From: Datnioides undecimradiatus
Lineage: Eukaryota > Chordata > Actinopteri > Lobotiformes > Datnioididae
Direction of reading: 5' to 3'
NCBI GenBank assembly: GCA_008933995.1
Contig: WARS01000025.1
Span: forward strand, 2,463,477 to 2,527,476
DNA: 64,000 nt
Under the pieces are notes generated by a model that had not been told where the DNA came from, did no database searches, and saw nothing but the letters and a program-made list of their open reading frames with translations. Both the position numbers and the translations under genes were made by a program. Below are positions 1-61,220 of this stretch, in pieces; within the stretch, counting starts at the first letter, position 1, and every line of letters begins with the position of its first letter.

Positions 1-376
1 ATTACTAGACATTACATTTTAAGGAAAATAAAATGATGGAGTAGTGATAATTTTATCTCTCCAACAGCCAATGTATACATTATAAATCAAACTGACCGTG
101 TCTAAATTATTATTTAGATGTCAAGAGTAAAAGGTCTCCAAGCACAACAACATCACACGAACCCCTCAGAGGACACTGTGCTCTGTTTTGATTGCACTAC
201 ATCTGGCTGCTCTCACTGCCAGACTTCAGCCGTCTCCTGAGTTCAAACGTGGCGCAGCTGAAGTTTCCTAATCATTTGAAAGCATGCGAGATGGGTATCG
301 GCACTCGGTCTGTTCGTGTGTGTGGGAATGGCAGAGCAGGCAGGCAGGAAGGGAGGGAGGGAGTTGGACTACTTAC
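1..376 (-). other. cacna1c intron after the exon 32-type exon (partial)
   Basis: No coding sequence recognised. A purine-rich run (GGCA and GGGA units, about 337-365) lies next to the exon donor. The small IVS3-S4 exon known in mammals was looked for and not seen. Confidence 0.8.
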
Positions 377-47738
<47,362 letters not shown>

Positions 47739-48178
47739 CTATTACTGGGACACCATATATTGGGACACAGCAGTTAAATGAGAGGGCACCAAACATCCAA
47801 AGTTCGTGTATTGTTTGCAGCAGATCATTTTTCTTTTTGACAGGTGGGTTAGTTAGAACCAAAACACTGAGATATACACACATTACATACAATCTGTGTG
47901 TCACTTGTGAGTACCAGCAGTGCTGACTGCTTACTTCTCTGAGTTTATCAGCCAGAACAAAATGTCCTGTTACTGTTTACTGTATGTGGCTTCTTGTGTG
48001 TGTGTGTGTGTGTGTGATTATTTATGTGTGAACACGTATTTGTCTAACTTGTAATCATGTACACAATCAAACCATTTTGATTATTTAATCTAAGAGACTC
48101 TCTTCCTGTCTTAAGAGGCTACTGTCTGAGGAGAGGAATGCATGCGTGTGTGCATGTATACGCAAACGCAAACAAAAA

Positions 48179-48202
48179 CACACACACACACACACACACA
48201 CG
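48179..48202. repeat. (CA)n microsatellite
   Basis: 24 bp of CA. Confidence 0.9.
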
Positions 48203-48310
48203 CATATTGTACACACAAGAAACTCTTCCACTATGAAGTTCCTTGGAGATTGTTGTCATAGTGACGACCCATGCCTAAGAGGGTCCTGGGAAATGTCCTG
48301 AAATGGCCTT

Positions 48311-48385
48311 GAGAGAGAGAGAGAGAGAGAGAGAGAAAGTGTGAGTGAGAGAGAGGGAGAGAGTGAGAAAGAGAGAGAGAGGACC
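48311..48385. repeat. (GA)n microsatellite, interrupted
   Basis: GA units with GT and GG interruptions over about 75 bp. Confidence 0.9.
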
Positions 48386-48557
48386 TTTCTGACCAAACTT
48401 ACAAACAATTCATTGCCCGGCTAATGATTTTAATAAAGTTTCAAGTGAAATGAGATCAAGGCAATGATGCAAAACTATAACGCTCCCAAGAAAACAGCAC
48501 AGAAAATATTCTCCCTGGGCTCCCTCTGATCATTTTTTTAATCTAAAAATATATTTA

Positions 48558-48590
48558 GCTCCATCCATCCATCAATCCATCCATCCATCT
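48558..48590. repeat. (ATCC)n tetranucleotide repeat
   Basis: About eight CCAT units with one CAAT variant. Confidence 0.85.
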
Positions 48591-50459
48591 CAGTCCCTGC
48601 TCCTCCTCCCGTTCCCACTGTTCCCATGGACGTACACGCGCAGAGGGCCAGAGGTTTGGGACAGAAGGCCGGCCAGGTCTCCCCAGGCTCCAAGTCCCAT
48701 CCCTGGGAAGAATCAGCTGAACCTGAGGCTGGACGGACACAGCTTTTGTTTGCTTCCAAGTTTCCCAAAATAACTTCAAAAGCTGATAGGGTCAGCCATC
48801 CTCATAAAATAGATGCTACCGTAGCAGTTGCAATTTAGGCCGCCATATCGAGCACAATGTTCAGGCATAGTCAAGTCAGTGCTTTGTCGAACAGCTGTTA
48901 TTTTAAAGTGATCTTACAATCACCCTATGACGCAATTAAGAACAGACACGAAAGCCAGATAATTAACTAACTGGCCTGGCTAAGAGGAGTTAGCTAGCAG
49001 ACAACAACATTATGATGAAATGATCTATAAATCTATGATGATGTGAAGATGTGATGACATTGAACTAAGGTAAACTCCAACAGAATGATTTGAGCTGTAG
49101 TAAAATGATATTAAAATAGAAATGGCATTTCAAAATGTAATTTTATTTATGATATGACTGTTTCTTTCTTAATATATTACCAGCATTATTTCTGTTTTTG
49201 GAACATATTACAATGGAGCTACTGTCAAGTACAGTAACGTCTACTATCTACTTTGATAAACCGGTTGTTCATGAAAAACATAATAACATTCATAATGTCA
49301 AACCTGAGGTAACATAGTATTGTTTATATTCAAAAATATCTATAAAGGAGTCCTTATTCACTATAAATCACAATTCTTTTAAGATGCTGAATATTTAACA
49401 TAGAGTTGTGTTTCAATGTGTTTTTCAGCCAGTAAATCAGTGCCAATACAGTTAGAAGCCTGTTCCAGTGTTGAATAAGCTGATGTATACAGTGGCTGCA
49501 CTAAGATTTGCTGTTAAGGATGATAGGCTGGAGGCTAAAGTGGATCCAGCTAAACAAACAACTTACTCAGCACGGAGAGAGACTGTGTCAAACTACCATT
49601 AGGCAACTCACATACACACATATGATGGGAATCAGTCATCCATGCAGTCACAGCTTCGACATGCCAGCTGTGGTTTCACCGTCCCGCTGCTACATGCAGA
49701 AAGAATTGAGGTGTTTATTGAAGCTCAGTTCTTGGTTGACGCCACATTACAACTTCTGGATATTGATAAAAGAATCATGTTTTGATTTTGTGCTCCTAAT
49801 GATGTGATTATCATACCAATGGTGATTTGGAAGTGTTTTTCCCACACTTAGAAATGCTCTAGAAGCTTGACAGTGGGAAGAATGACATGAATTATAATAT
49901 GGAGGATTTGAACACTTTGAAAGGCAGACAACTTGAAAGGCAAGTTGATTTTAAGGCCAGGGATTCTGCACCTGGATGGGCTGCTCACAAAGCCGTCTTC
50001 AGCTTGTTTTGTTTCTCTGTCTCTTGTCTCATTTCAATTCAAGTCCATACAGTGTGCAGTGGGCACCGAAGTATCCAGCTTAAAGATAAAGATCAGGATT
50101 TTCACATTAAACACCTGTCTACTGTTTCAATCTGTGTGTGTGTGCGTGTGTGTGTGTGTGTGTGTGATTTTCAGAGCCTGGAGAATTGATTTTTCTTTTC
50201 ATAATCATCATTCACACTGCAGACCCTCCACCACACAGTGAGCATTAGTAGTCTACGCGGAAGTAATTAATCTCACAAACACACAAACACACACACACAC
50301 CCTCCCTCTGAAATACACAAAAGCTCTCCATCACTCTCTCTCAAACACACACACGCGGATACACAGACACAGGCTGTGTATCTGCCGGTGACAGGCAGAC
50401 AGTACGGCGCTCAGAAGAATAAAACAGAGAAAAACATCTGGTAGGAACAGCTCAGCCTG

Positions 50460-50487
<28 letters not shown>
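50460..50487. repeat. (CA)n microsatellite
   Basis: 28 bp of CA, with further interrupted CA and GT stretches at about 50130-50167 and 50275-50365. Confidence 0.9.
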
Positions 50488-50493
<6 letters not shown>

Positions 50494-51854
50494 GCAAAAA
50501 CACACGCGCACACAGATACACTTCTCTGCCTCCTTTCCTTCCGTTCATACAGACCCATAAAGGGCAAAATCCATAAGGGGCATGGCTAATCTGGTTAGTG
50601 ACTGGAAAGAAATGAGAGAAAAAAGATGAGAGACTGAGAGGGAAGAGGAGGATGGATGAGAGAGGAAGAGAGGGAGAGAGAAAGGAAGAAAGACAGACTA
50701 AAGAGACGGTCAGAGAGAGGGAAAGGCAGACAGAATGACAGAAAGGTGAGTATGTGGGAGCAATAATTCAGTTAACTGTGATAGGTCAACCAAACCGCCT
50801 ATCCATCAACGAGACCAATCAGATTATGGTATCGACATTCTACCGTACAGCGGACAATGTTTCCATTCGCCGTGACCTTCTGTGTATGTGTGTGCTGCAA
50901 GACAGGATTAGCCATTAAGCTGTTTTTGAAATAAAAAAACACACCAACAACAAAAAAAAACAACAACAAAAAAAAAACCAAAACCCAAAGACACATCATA
51001 GTCTTGGCTGTGTGTGTTTGCGTGAGAGACAGTGTGTGTGCGTGTCTTTCGTGCAGTTTTCAATAGATCAAGAAAAGCAGAATAAACACGCTGAACCGGG
51101 ACTGCGCCAATTACTCAACCCTGAAAACACAAAACAGCAGGAGTACAGAAGATTACAGTTTTAGTTCAAAACCTCTCTCTTATTCAGCGTGTCCACAGCA
51201 CATACATTAGAAGCAGCAAAGAGGTGGACAAAAACTAATGCTAAAGCTAATGAGATTTTCATTTCACCTTAAAATCAACTTCCGTCTGTTGTCGTGCTGC
51301 AAATCTGAACTCCTCGCAGCCTTGTAAACAGAAAGAAACCACACTGGAATCTGACTTTTTCCTGCTTAGACAGGAAACATTTCTGTACAACTATACAGCA
51401 ACACACTGCCAGCATCCACTAATAATTTATTCAGATGCCGCAACCACAGTGAGACAAAGTACAAGAGTCTGGAGTTGTGCACATTGCTAGTGTGCATCCT
51501 GTTAGCAGGCTAATGATGCAACTGGAGTGAAGGAGACAGAAAGACAAATTAAGTACAGTAGCCGACTAACTGATTGAAAACACACATACCTTTTGCGATT
51601 AATCCCATCTGTAATGAAGAAATCGTAATTACTAGATCAAGAGGGAATTGTACACATTTTAACAAAGTCCACGGTAAGACTTTTCTTGTGCACAGAGGGA
51701 TTATTGGAATATTATTAAGCAAATTAAGTGTTTTCAGTGAGCTGGCTTGACTGTTTGCTTGTTAACAATCTGTTGTATTTGTCTGGATGCCAGTGTTTTT
51801 TACCTTGTTGGAGTTTGTTGTTGTGATGTTGTTAAAAATCTTGAAAAAACATCA

Positions 51855-51915
51855 CACTCTAGGACTTGAACCAGCAACAACCTCCTGCTGCAGCTTAACG
51901 ACACTGCAGTGTCAG
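51855..51915 (-). repeat. possible tRNA-derived SINE head or pseudo-tRNA fragment
   Basis: The minus strand has GGTTCAAGTCC at 51862-51872, a perfect Pol III B box (GGTTCRANNCC). About 40 nt upstream lies GTGTCGTTAAGCTGCAGC, which resembles a degenerate A-box region. The T-stem does not pair, so it is not a functional tRNA. Confidence 0.35.
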
Positions 51916-52163
51916 GAAAAAGACAACAAGTTGACTTTAAGTTTACTTTTAACTCCTTCTTCAGTTCTTGTTGTCTCTCTCCCTTTCTTACTCCCGTTCT
52001 CATCTCTCACTTCCACGTCTTCACCTCCTTTCTGTCTTCCCCTCGTCTCTCTCTCTTTCTCTGTGGGTGCCAACCAGAAGTTACCATAGAGACCAAGATG
52101 GGTTCCAACGTTACCATGGAAACTGTGGGCTGCAGCAGCAGTGGCGGCAGCAGCAGCAGACTT

Positions 52164-52195
<32 letters not shown>

Positions 52196-54148
52196 GGATG
52201 ACACTGATCAGTATTGTACCAAGAATATCCACAGCCCATAGTCCTAATTACTACTCTTCTGTCAGCATCCAGACTTCCTATTGTGTGTCTGCGTGTGCAC
52301 GTGTGTCTCCCTATGGGTTGTTTGAGTGCGCGTACAACAATGTGTGCTCTTATGTGTGAAATTGTGTGTTTGAGCCCGCTCCAGTGATCCATGTCACTCA
52401 CCACTTGCCACCAGTTGATAGTATTGAACCTCAGTGTGTCATTCTGTCATTCTGCACAAGCCTTTGATATAATAAAGCTTTCATTGCTATCTACAGCACG
52501 TCGCACTGATCTACAGAATAATGCAATGCCTCATCTATGAAGCAAATACAGTTTGAAAGTGGATGAACCGTCCGACAGTTTCAGTGAGTCGTGCCTTTGT
52601 ATTCCTCCAAAGTGACCTGCTTCAGTGATAAAGTGGAAGTATGACAGGGATGAGACAGATTCAATAGTTGTGAAGTGTGCAGTAGATGCAAAATAGTTTT
52701 CAAAAAAATCATCATAATTATGGTCTTTAAATTATTTTCCTTCGATGAGGGTTTAATAGAATTTTCGATGGAGCTTGAAATTTGGGGTTAAGTTTTGGGT
52801 CAGTGAGCAGAAATTGGTCTGTATTTTTTTCTGTTGTTGTAATTGACACGGCATGGAGATGAATAAAGGCTTGTAATCAAAGCTGACAATGCTCAAGAGA
52901 ACAGCTGTAGATTAATAATGTCGTATTATCTCCTAATGCGAAAGCCACAACAGTGAAAAACAGGCGCTCTTAGGTCACTGTCTCAGCGCTTAAGACAATC
53001 TCGACTCCCCAGCTGACAGCCGCACAGAGAGGGAAGCTGAAGCTCTCCATCTTCTGCCCTTCACTAAGGACATCAAGCTATCAGGCTTTTATAGTCACTC
53101 AAGAGAGAGGAGAGCCTAGAGGTTAGAGAGCACATTTCTAATGTGGGTGGGCAAAATGAATGAGCAACACTCTTTTCGCAACACCTACTATCGAGGTTCT
53201 GTTGAGAGAGCTTCTGAAAGCAATGTTAAACTTTGATAGCACCTTGGGTTGTAAAGCCTGATATACTGTCAGTCATCTTTGTCAGTTGCCCTGGGCTCTG
53301 TGAGTAAGGATGGAAAAGGTTTTTCTTCTCTCTCCGCTCACTCTCATTGCACGGTGAAACAAGTCTCAAAGCGTAAATAAAGCATACAGAGAAGAAAGCG
53401 GGGAAAGATCAGATTCCGAAGCGTGGGTCAAACAACATCTGTACTTATAGTACGGTCAAGACGTTAAGACCTGGTGGTTCTAATAGAAGAGCAATACTTC
53501 TTTAAAACCTAACCCTGTTCACTGGTTGTACTGGGATGCTCCAGGTGTGAACTGCTGTCACTGAGACTGCTGAAATAAAGCAATGGAGCTTATTTTATAT
53601 GTCCTGCATTGTTGAAGGATAACACAAGTATAGTTGCAACAGTGGGACTGTTAAAAACTATTACAATGCTGCATAAATAACCCAAGACGAGAGGACAATA
53701 CAAAACACAATACACACAAAAGTCTATACAGAACATGTGTAATTATAAATACTTAAATATCCTGCACACAGCCGGAGCATGTTTTTTTTAGCCAGCATGT
53801 CGGCCAATATTATTCAATTTGAACAGCAATAGCATCATGACTGACAAAGAAATAAACGCTACCTTGAGACACACAAACATCCAGGGGGAGCCGTCACCAC
53901 CGGCAACACTGTGACTGACAAGTGATTTCAGGGACGTCACAAAACCTAAAAAGGCTTTTTACATGGCCTGTCTGTTGTCACGCCACTTGAGAGTCTCTTT
54001 GAATCATGTTGGAAAACGTCGGAAACATGCTATGAACGTCACAGCAGCACATGTTCAATACGGGTCTCATTAACAGACCTAAGATCCAATCTGTGGGCAT
54101 CTGGACTCTGGATTATGGTTGATTATGGGTTACACTTGTGGGCGTGAA

Positions 54149-54181
<33 letters not shown>

Positions 54182-54183
54182 GT
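54149..54183. repeat. (GT)n microsatellite
   Basis: 35 bp of GT with one GC. Confidence 0.95.
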
Positions 54184-54544
54184 GAGAAAGAATGACAGAT
54201 TGCATTATGATAACAAGTGGGCTCTGACCCTTGAAAGGAAAAATGGCTCACCTTAGAATCTCTAAGGATTTAAGGAACCTCTTAAAGGAATGAGGATTCA
54301 TGCACACACACACTCCGCAAAAGCCAAGTCTGACTTTGCACCCAGCCACATGCTGCCGTCTAAATTTAGACTGAATATATTCTTAAAGTAAGTTTTAAAG
54401 TTTTTCCGCATTAATGTGGACATCGCCTTATTAAATCAATTTTTTTCTTCTGTTTGTCTTTTGTTGCCTCCAGTATACTGAATATCAAAGTTTACATAAA
54501 GAGAAAAAAAATATCCTGTTTCCAGGCAACAGGCGCTGTAGCTA

Positions 54545-54586
54545 CCCGATGAAGGAAGGAAGCAAGGAAGGAAGCAAGGAAGGATG
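54545..54586. repeat. (GGAA)n-type degenerate repeat
   Basis: AGGAAGGAAGCA units in tandem. Confidence 0.8.
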
Positions 54587-55546
54587 AGGTTCATATGCAG
54601 AAAGGCTCTTGTGGAATGTTAGCGTGCATGTGACAAAGCCCTGACACTCAATCTGTGGCTGTTCGTCTTTACCTGTAAATTTGATGGTGAGCATGTTGTG
54701 TCCAGTTTAATGCAAAATCAGTTTTTACAAACACAGACAAATGACACCCTCCGATGACTTGATGCTAAAGTATGTGCTTGTGTTTGATTCTCTGGCCTTT
54801 TTCAGCAGAGACTGGCTTGGCGTGTTAGAGAAGAAGCAAGAGGGAAGGCTAATTGTTTAGTGACAGAACTTGAAAGCACCAAACCGGGACTAAGAACGCT
54901 GATCAACACATCTCACTGAAGGACCGTCACATGCTAACTATGCTAACTCTCTATACACACAGACACTTGCCACATGCTATCTCAGTTTCTTTTTATCTCA
55001 CACGGAAAATGTCACTCTCACTTTCACACACAGAAGGCTGTAATCTGTCCACCTCCAGGTTCAGTCAACAAACATCATCCCTGCTGAAATGTCTGTGGGC
55101 AAGCAGACAGTAACTGGGCCACCATCAAGCTTTTATTTTTCTAAATTAATAATTTACTCATTCACTCTCTTCATCTGCTTCCCCTCTTCTAGGTTACCAG
55201 GTCTGACGCTTTACCCCAGCACGCACTGGGAGGAAGGCTGGGAAATACCCTGAACAGGTCCAGCGCAGACCTTAACACGCAAACGCACTCGCAGAGCCAA
55301 GTAAGAGTCAACCTGACCCACGTGTCTTTGGACAAGGAGGAGAAACCCATGCTGAAGATTAAACCAACATTTAAAATTGTCTGCAAATACACAGCGAGGT
55401 GCAGAAAACAGGAGACAATATTTAGAGAGCAGCGGCGGGAATAAGAAAGACATGGAGAGAATAGAGGGAGAGAGAGAAAGAGACAGAGTAATTGGTCTAA
55501 AAATAATAAAACACAGGAGCATAAATCATCTTATATAGACAGCCAG

Positions 55547-55585
55547 TGTGTGTGTGTGTGTGTGTGCGTGTGTGTGTGTGTGTGT
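55547..55585. repeat. (GT)n microsatellite
   Basis: 39 bp of GT with one GC. Confidence 0.95.
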
Positions 55586-55947
55586 ATGCTAGGTGGTGTC
55601 TGAGGGGAAGGCAACTGGTACCCTTGAGAGAGGAGGAGAGATAGGAAAGGAAGGAAAAGAGAGCGAGATACTGTATAAACTATAGAGGAGGAGAATGAAG
55701 AAGCCAAGGTGAAAGGGTGGAGAAATACCGCTCTCATCTCCTGTTTTTACTCATCTCTCCATCCCGGCTAACAACACACACTCTCTTCTTTTCTGCTTCT
55801 CCCTCCCAAGTGTAAAATGCTGATGTGTGTCTGTGTGTATGTGTGCTGACTTATCACGACTTCTCCCGCCGCCTGCATCACCGCGCAGGGAGACAGATGC
55901 TGCACCCCACACAACGCATGCACGCACACCGACAGTCATGCATTCAT

Positions 55948-55948
<1 letters not shown>

Positions 55949-55982
<34 letters not shown>
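55949..55982. repeat. (CA)n microsatellite
   Basis: Uninterrupted CA tract. Confidence 0.95.
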
Positions 55983-55983
<1 letters not shown>

Positions 55984-56220
55984 TCCTTACATGCACACAC
56001 TCTCTCGCAAACACACACACAAGCACAAATTTGCCAACGCAGTCAGACACACATGTGGAGGTACAAATGAAGACGAAGTGAAGTGACACACAAACACACA
56101 GATCTCTGTAGTGCATCAAGATCACAGTAGCTGCTCGCTAAACTGACAGGGCAAGATAGATTACTATACTCTGTAACTCATTGCATGACTCATGGTACGG
56201 AGCGCGCGTGAATGGGTGTT

Positions 56221-56276
<56 letters not shown>

Positions 56277-56278
56277 TG
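56221..56278. repeat. (GT)n microsatellite, longest in the window
   Basis: About 50 bp of perfect GT within 58 bp. Confidence 0.95.
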
Positions 56279-57394
56279 TGAGTCATCAAATACGCCTCTT
56301 GGGATGATCGTGCCGCGGTGACTTATAAGGAAGGGAGAGAGACTGAAAGGTGGTAAAGAATGACAAGAACACACAGCAGTATATTAAGATAGTATATTAA
56401 TTATTCATCACCTTACAAACATCTTCCCATCCTGGCTCAAATGTATCTATTTTTCATGTCACATCATTCATCATTCACTACATGTGTTAAGATATCTACA
56501 GTATAGTACTGAATAACAAGATAAACCAGCAGTTTGTTCGCATGCTGGATTACCGTGGTCATCTCCCTTGTGATTGGTTTTTCAGACGAAATAACCAGAA
56601 TCTCCCCATCACACTGACTTTTTCATTATCACAATCCTTCACTGTAAACCCAGCCAGACGAGTGAAGATGTGCTTGTTAGCGCATTCTTTCATTACCCCT
56701 CCTCTCACTTTTCTACATCCCCTTTTCTGTCCATATCCACATCTCTCCTTGCTCTCCACTTCTACCTTCTCCTTTTTTGTCCATTTGTTTTTCCCCTTCT
56801 GCCTCTCCATGTCCTCCTTCTCCCCGCGTTCTCAATCAGTTACCCTGTCTGCTGAAAGATGCAGAAAGAGTCAAAGCAAAGGAGACAAAAAGTCAGGAGA
56901 GAGGAAATGTAAATGTAAATGGGCCCTGAATGACCAGAGACATGTCACGCAGTCGCCGGTCCAATGAGACTCAAGAAAGTTCAACTGTGGTGTTCCCAGA
57001 ATTCCCTGTCTTCACAGAACAGGCATCAAACATACAGGGAAAAGCATCAGTTTCCACACAATCGCAACAAAAACAAAAATTTAAAAACACAAAAACAGCC
57101 AACGTCTGCAAATTGTTTTTTATTTATATGCTACTGGAATCTACAAATGTACACGAAACTACAACATCTACTGTATGTGCAGTCCATGTGCAGGCAAGCA
57201 CACTTGCAAACATGTGAGAGCAACCTCAAGGACAAATAAACACACCTAATATTAGAGCCACTCATGAACAAACACAAACAGAAAAACACAAACCAAACCT
57301 AAACATCATACCTTTAATAGTAAATCCCTGCTGTGAAAGTGTCTCCACAGCAGTCACAAACGACAGTGATATGAGAGCATGCAAGCCACGCGCG

Positions 57395-57397
<3 letters not shown>

Positions 57398-57429
<32 letters not shown>
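57398..57429. repeat. (CA)n microsatellite
   Basis: 32 bp of CA, followed about 90 bp later by a GT tract at 57516-57537, an inverted arrangement. Confidence 0.95.
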
Positions 57430-57430
<1 letters not shown>

Positions 57431-60392
57431 GACAATGAGGGATATGTGCTGCGTGTGAGAGGGGACTGAATTTTGCCTCCGAGCTCTTTACCTACTGAGA
57501 TCAAACACCGCATGAGTGTGTGTGTGTGTGTGTGTGCCCACAGATGTGCATGTGTGTGAATCCCACTGTGTTGACATATGGTCTCCTCAGATATGATGCA
57601 GGATGGGCCAGCAGCCATGGACGTGTGAGAAATGAAGCTGGGGGATGTTTTGAACTTTAAATGACTGAATGAAGCAGAAGTAGATTCAACTTGTTTGGTC
57701 GAAATGCAGCCTGATGCTCACACACGATACGCCCGTCAACTGATTCCATGTGACTCTTAAAACACTTGCACATTACATCTCAAAAGCAATACTGGTGTTC
57801 TGCTCCCCAGACCGGCATCTGCTTGCAGCTGTAGAAACCATCAGAACAACTGAAATCACCAGGACTATATTGATTCACTTCCCGTGAAACAGAATTACTC
57901 CCATGTCCTGCTTTCTTTATTTAATTATTTATTTTCCAGTATCCAAAATCTTGCAAGACACAACTTTCTCCAGGAAAACAAATAAAAAAAGCCTCTCTCT
58001 CTCTGACTGTCTTCCCGTGTGTCTCCCTAGCTCTCTCTCCATGTTGAATTGGTTGTATTGCTCCTATCAGAACCAAACACACCGCTCTATCTCCCCGCAG
58101 AGCACTGGAAAAGCCCCGTCTGTGAATGAGCGCGTGTGTTTGCTTGTGTGTGTCTAGAATTGCTCCATCATTCCTCCCCTGGTTAATGTCCAGTGGAGCG
58201 AGACCGGAGCACAACAGTGAAAATGGAGAAACAGAGATACAATGGGAGAACACTGACTTATGTGTGTGCCCGCGTGTTTGTGTGCGTGTGTGTGTTGATG
58301 TGCCAGGGAGAAAAAAAAGGGAAAATAATATTGAGGTGTGTATCTATGGCTTTGAGAGCACTGTAACTGATATGTCAATTATTTCTAACGGTGGCTGAAA
58401 TCAATAACAATTCCCCACAGAAAAGAACACATGGTGTACCTGCATCACAGGGTCATTACGTGCACTCAAATGTGTATTCACAATGAGCTCAACTGAACCA
58501 TGTATCTGATTTGTCAGTTTTAGGACAAATCAGCACATTAGCGTACTATAAAATAAAAAACAGAATTTTTTTTAATACTATAAAAATTAAAACAGAAAAA
58601 TACACTATCAATATTTTCTAAAGTCCTAACGTAGAGATTACTGTATTTTGTTGCCTGTTGACCTCATCCGTCATTTGGAGTTGTGTGGTTTTAGCCACCT
58701 GATGAATCTGAATCTCAGTGAAGTCCATCATTCACTTTCAATCAGAGCTTCACTCTGAATGATGATGACAGTTTGAAGCACTGGGCGGCCGATCAAGCTG
58801 TAGTATTTGCTGATGTGGGAGCACAACGGGCTGCGTCGACTTATTTTTCAGCTGTTGTTTTTTTCACTAAAATAAACTAAATGTTATTCACAAACAAACA
58901 AAATGACACTGGAAAGCACAAAGCACAGTTTGTGTGTGACCGTTTGAAGTCGGTAAAGAATGACATCATAGGTCTCGTGGCTTTCATTTCCAGGATGAAA
59001 GTACATGTGCTGTGCAAAAGTTTTCCTGAAGAAGTTTAGAACAATAAAAATAGCAAGGACAAGCAGGAAACTATGGCAACTAGAGATGGCTGGTTCCTCT
59101 GTGAGCCCTCTTGTTCCTCTGTATGTCTTCAAGCAGCCACATTGCTCAGGTGAAAACGAGGAACTGTGTGTAATACCAAACTATGACCTTTGATTTCAGT
59201 CAAAATGCTGAATCGTACCCCCTGACCTCCCAAATCCTTATTGATAGAATATGATTAAAGAGACGAAAGCTTGTGTAGCTCTCCTACTGGGTGCCATAGC
59301 GATGCCACCATGACACCCAAACAGGATTAGCTGCTAACACCCACTCCCCTGCTGTTACCATAGTAGCACTGTTGAAACAGCGACCTATAAGCTATAAAAA
59401 GACAACCTTAACTTCAAGAAAGCGAAAAGTGAAATAGAAAAAGAAAGTAATTAAGATAAGGAGAGGAGGGGGGAGAAGAAGAAAGGTTACCAACTCATCT
59501 TTTGTTGGTATTTAACATATTTGATTTGACTTAAGTACATTTGAGCTGACGGGTCAGAAAGAGAAAGAGCAGGGAAGGAGAGATAGAGAGAAAGAGCTGA
59601 GGAGGACTATTAAAAAGGCTAACAGGGTTATTAATCAGGACGGAGGAGAGAAAAATTCATTCCTCTCTTTCTTCCTTCACTGTTGAAACCTCAGCGGATC
59701 TGTCCTCACCTTGTCTCCTTTCAACCTCTGCATTCTCTTTCCTTCTCTTACTATCACATCTTCTCTCTGTCTGTGTGAAACTCAACCTACAGCACTTCCA
59801 TTATCAAACGTCTGGGAAGATCTGACTTTAGTTGCTGCCTAAGTTTCTCACATTCCTCCTTTCTTTTCTCCTGCAAATTAGTCATGAGGTGTGTATTGAT
59901 TTCTAATGACCGGACACTGTAATCAGACAGCTGCGATGAGCTTGTTTCATCCATCATGAGTGACAAACTTCTTGGGTGTTATCTGTCAAATGACTGTTTG
60001 TCAATGAATGGACAAAATGTACATAAAATTAAAATTTAAATGTATTAAATTCTCATCGCATGTTCCCAGATTGCATCTTGTTTTCATTAATAAAAGACCA
60101 AAGTATAATTTGTTTTAAGGATAAAAGGAAGAAAAGCAGCAAATAATCTATCATTATAAGAGTTTTTGGTCCTCATAAGAGAAGTAATACGGTGCCACAA
60201 ACGCACACACGCAAACAGACAAGGATGCAGCAGCGATGCATGAGACAGACGGGGTAGAGAGTTCGAAAGAGTTTTGTGATAGGATCACAGGACGCGGGGC
60301 GACGTTGGCGGGGAAAAGCGAGAGGAGGGAGCACTCAGTGAACCTGCGGAGCATCACATTAGTTCAGGCAGAGCGCTGGAGTCGCACACGCC

Positions 60393-60419
60393 GTCAGCTG
60401 ATCAGTATCAGCTGACTCA
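60393..60419. promoter_or_regulatory. candidate enhancer core: palindromic pair of E-boxes overlapping an AP-1 site
   Basis: A perfect inverted repeat GTCAGCTGAT-CAGT-ATCAGCTGAC contains two CAGCTG E-boxes and runs into TGACTCA, a consensus AP-1 site. It lies in a CpG-richer block than its surroundings, in the upstream intron of a muscle- and heart-expressed gene. Function is inferred only from motifs. Confidence 0.3.
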
Positions 60420-61190
60420 GTTTATATAATGTGACAAGCTCGCTCTCTCACTTTCCTCTGATCATTCATGCCGCCGCTGCTGTGACTGGTTATGCTGATT
60501 TATTCCTCTGGCACCCCGGCATCATCCTGTTATGATTTCTTACTAAACATAGCTTGCGATTGCATCTCTCGCCTTGTGCATTATGTATACTCCTCACCTC
60601 AGTGATACTGTATGAGTCTGCCGGGCCCCACTCTATGTACACCAGAGGGGTTTTGTGTGGGGTATTGTGTTCCCTGCAGAATGCCTTGCATGCTGCTTTT
60701 TTATTCAGGGAGTATCTTCAAGGGCAAAGCCTTTCCAACATGGACGCAAATATAAATGTATAATCCTGTCCAATTCCTGTCTTTCCACAGCTCAGCGCAA
60801 CCAATATACCCTCTATCCTTGCCTACATCCTTCCTTGCTCCTTCCTGTTACCAATCATTGTGAGAAAAAAGTTTTCACTTACCCTGATGACCAAGAGGGA
60901 CAACATGTTCTGTTCTGAGCTGAGCCTGTGTGTGCTGTATGTATTTTGGAGATCAAAGACTAAACAAAGCACGCACACACACACACACACACATACCACC
61001 TACACTCAGCTCAGCCCAGAGGGAAACACGATGGACATGGCTTGTGGCCCCGTTACATGCTGCACAGACATGGTCATCGTTAGCTGCATAAAAGACACAC
61101 GCTCATCTCAGACATCTCACTCTCACACACTGCACATAAACTCCCACATTCACAGGTCAGTAAAGAATAATTAGGGGATACCTTAGTGTG

Positions 61191-61220
61191 TGTGTGTGTG
61201 TGTGTGTTTGTGTGTGTGTT
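61191..61220. repeat. (GT)n microsatellite
   Basis: GT tract with two TTTG interruptions. Confidence 0.9.

Noticed and set aside
48538-48838. Overlapping open frames in a GC-richer segment (possible upstream exon)
   Set aside because: Neither strand gives the expected IS1 sequence, and no suitable acceptor-donor pair with the right phase was seen.
48950-49010. TTAACTAACTGGCC / GTTAGCTAGC inverted-looking sequence similar to the 16.84 kb repeat
   Set aside because: The match is too short and lacks the ACAGGTGGAAACAGCTA core.
55751-56125. 124-codon minus-strand frame with Cys-Val runs
   Set aside because: Product of a (CA)n/(GT)n tract within an intron.
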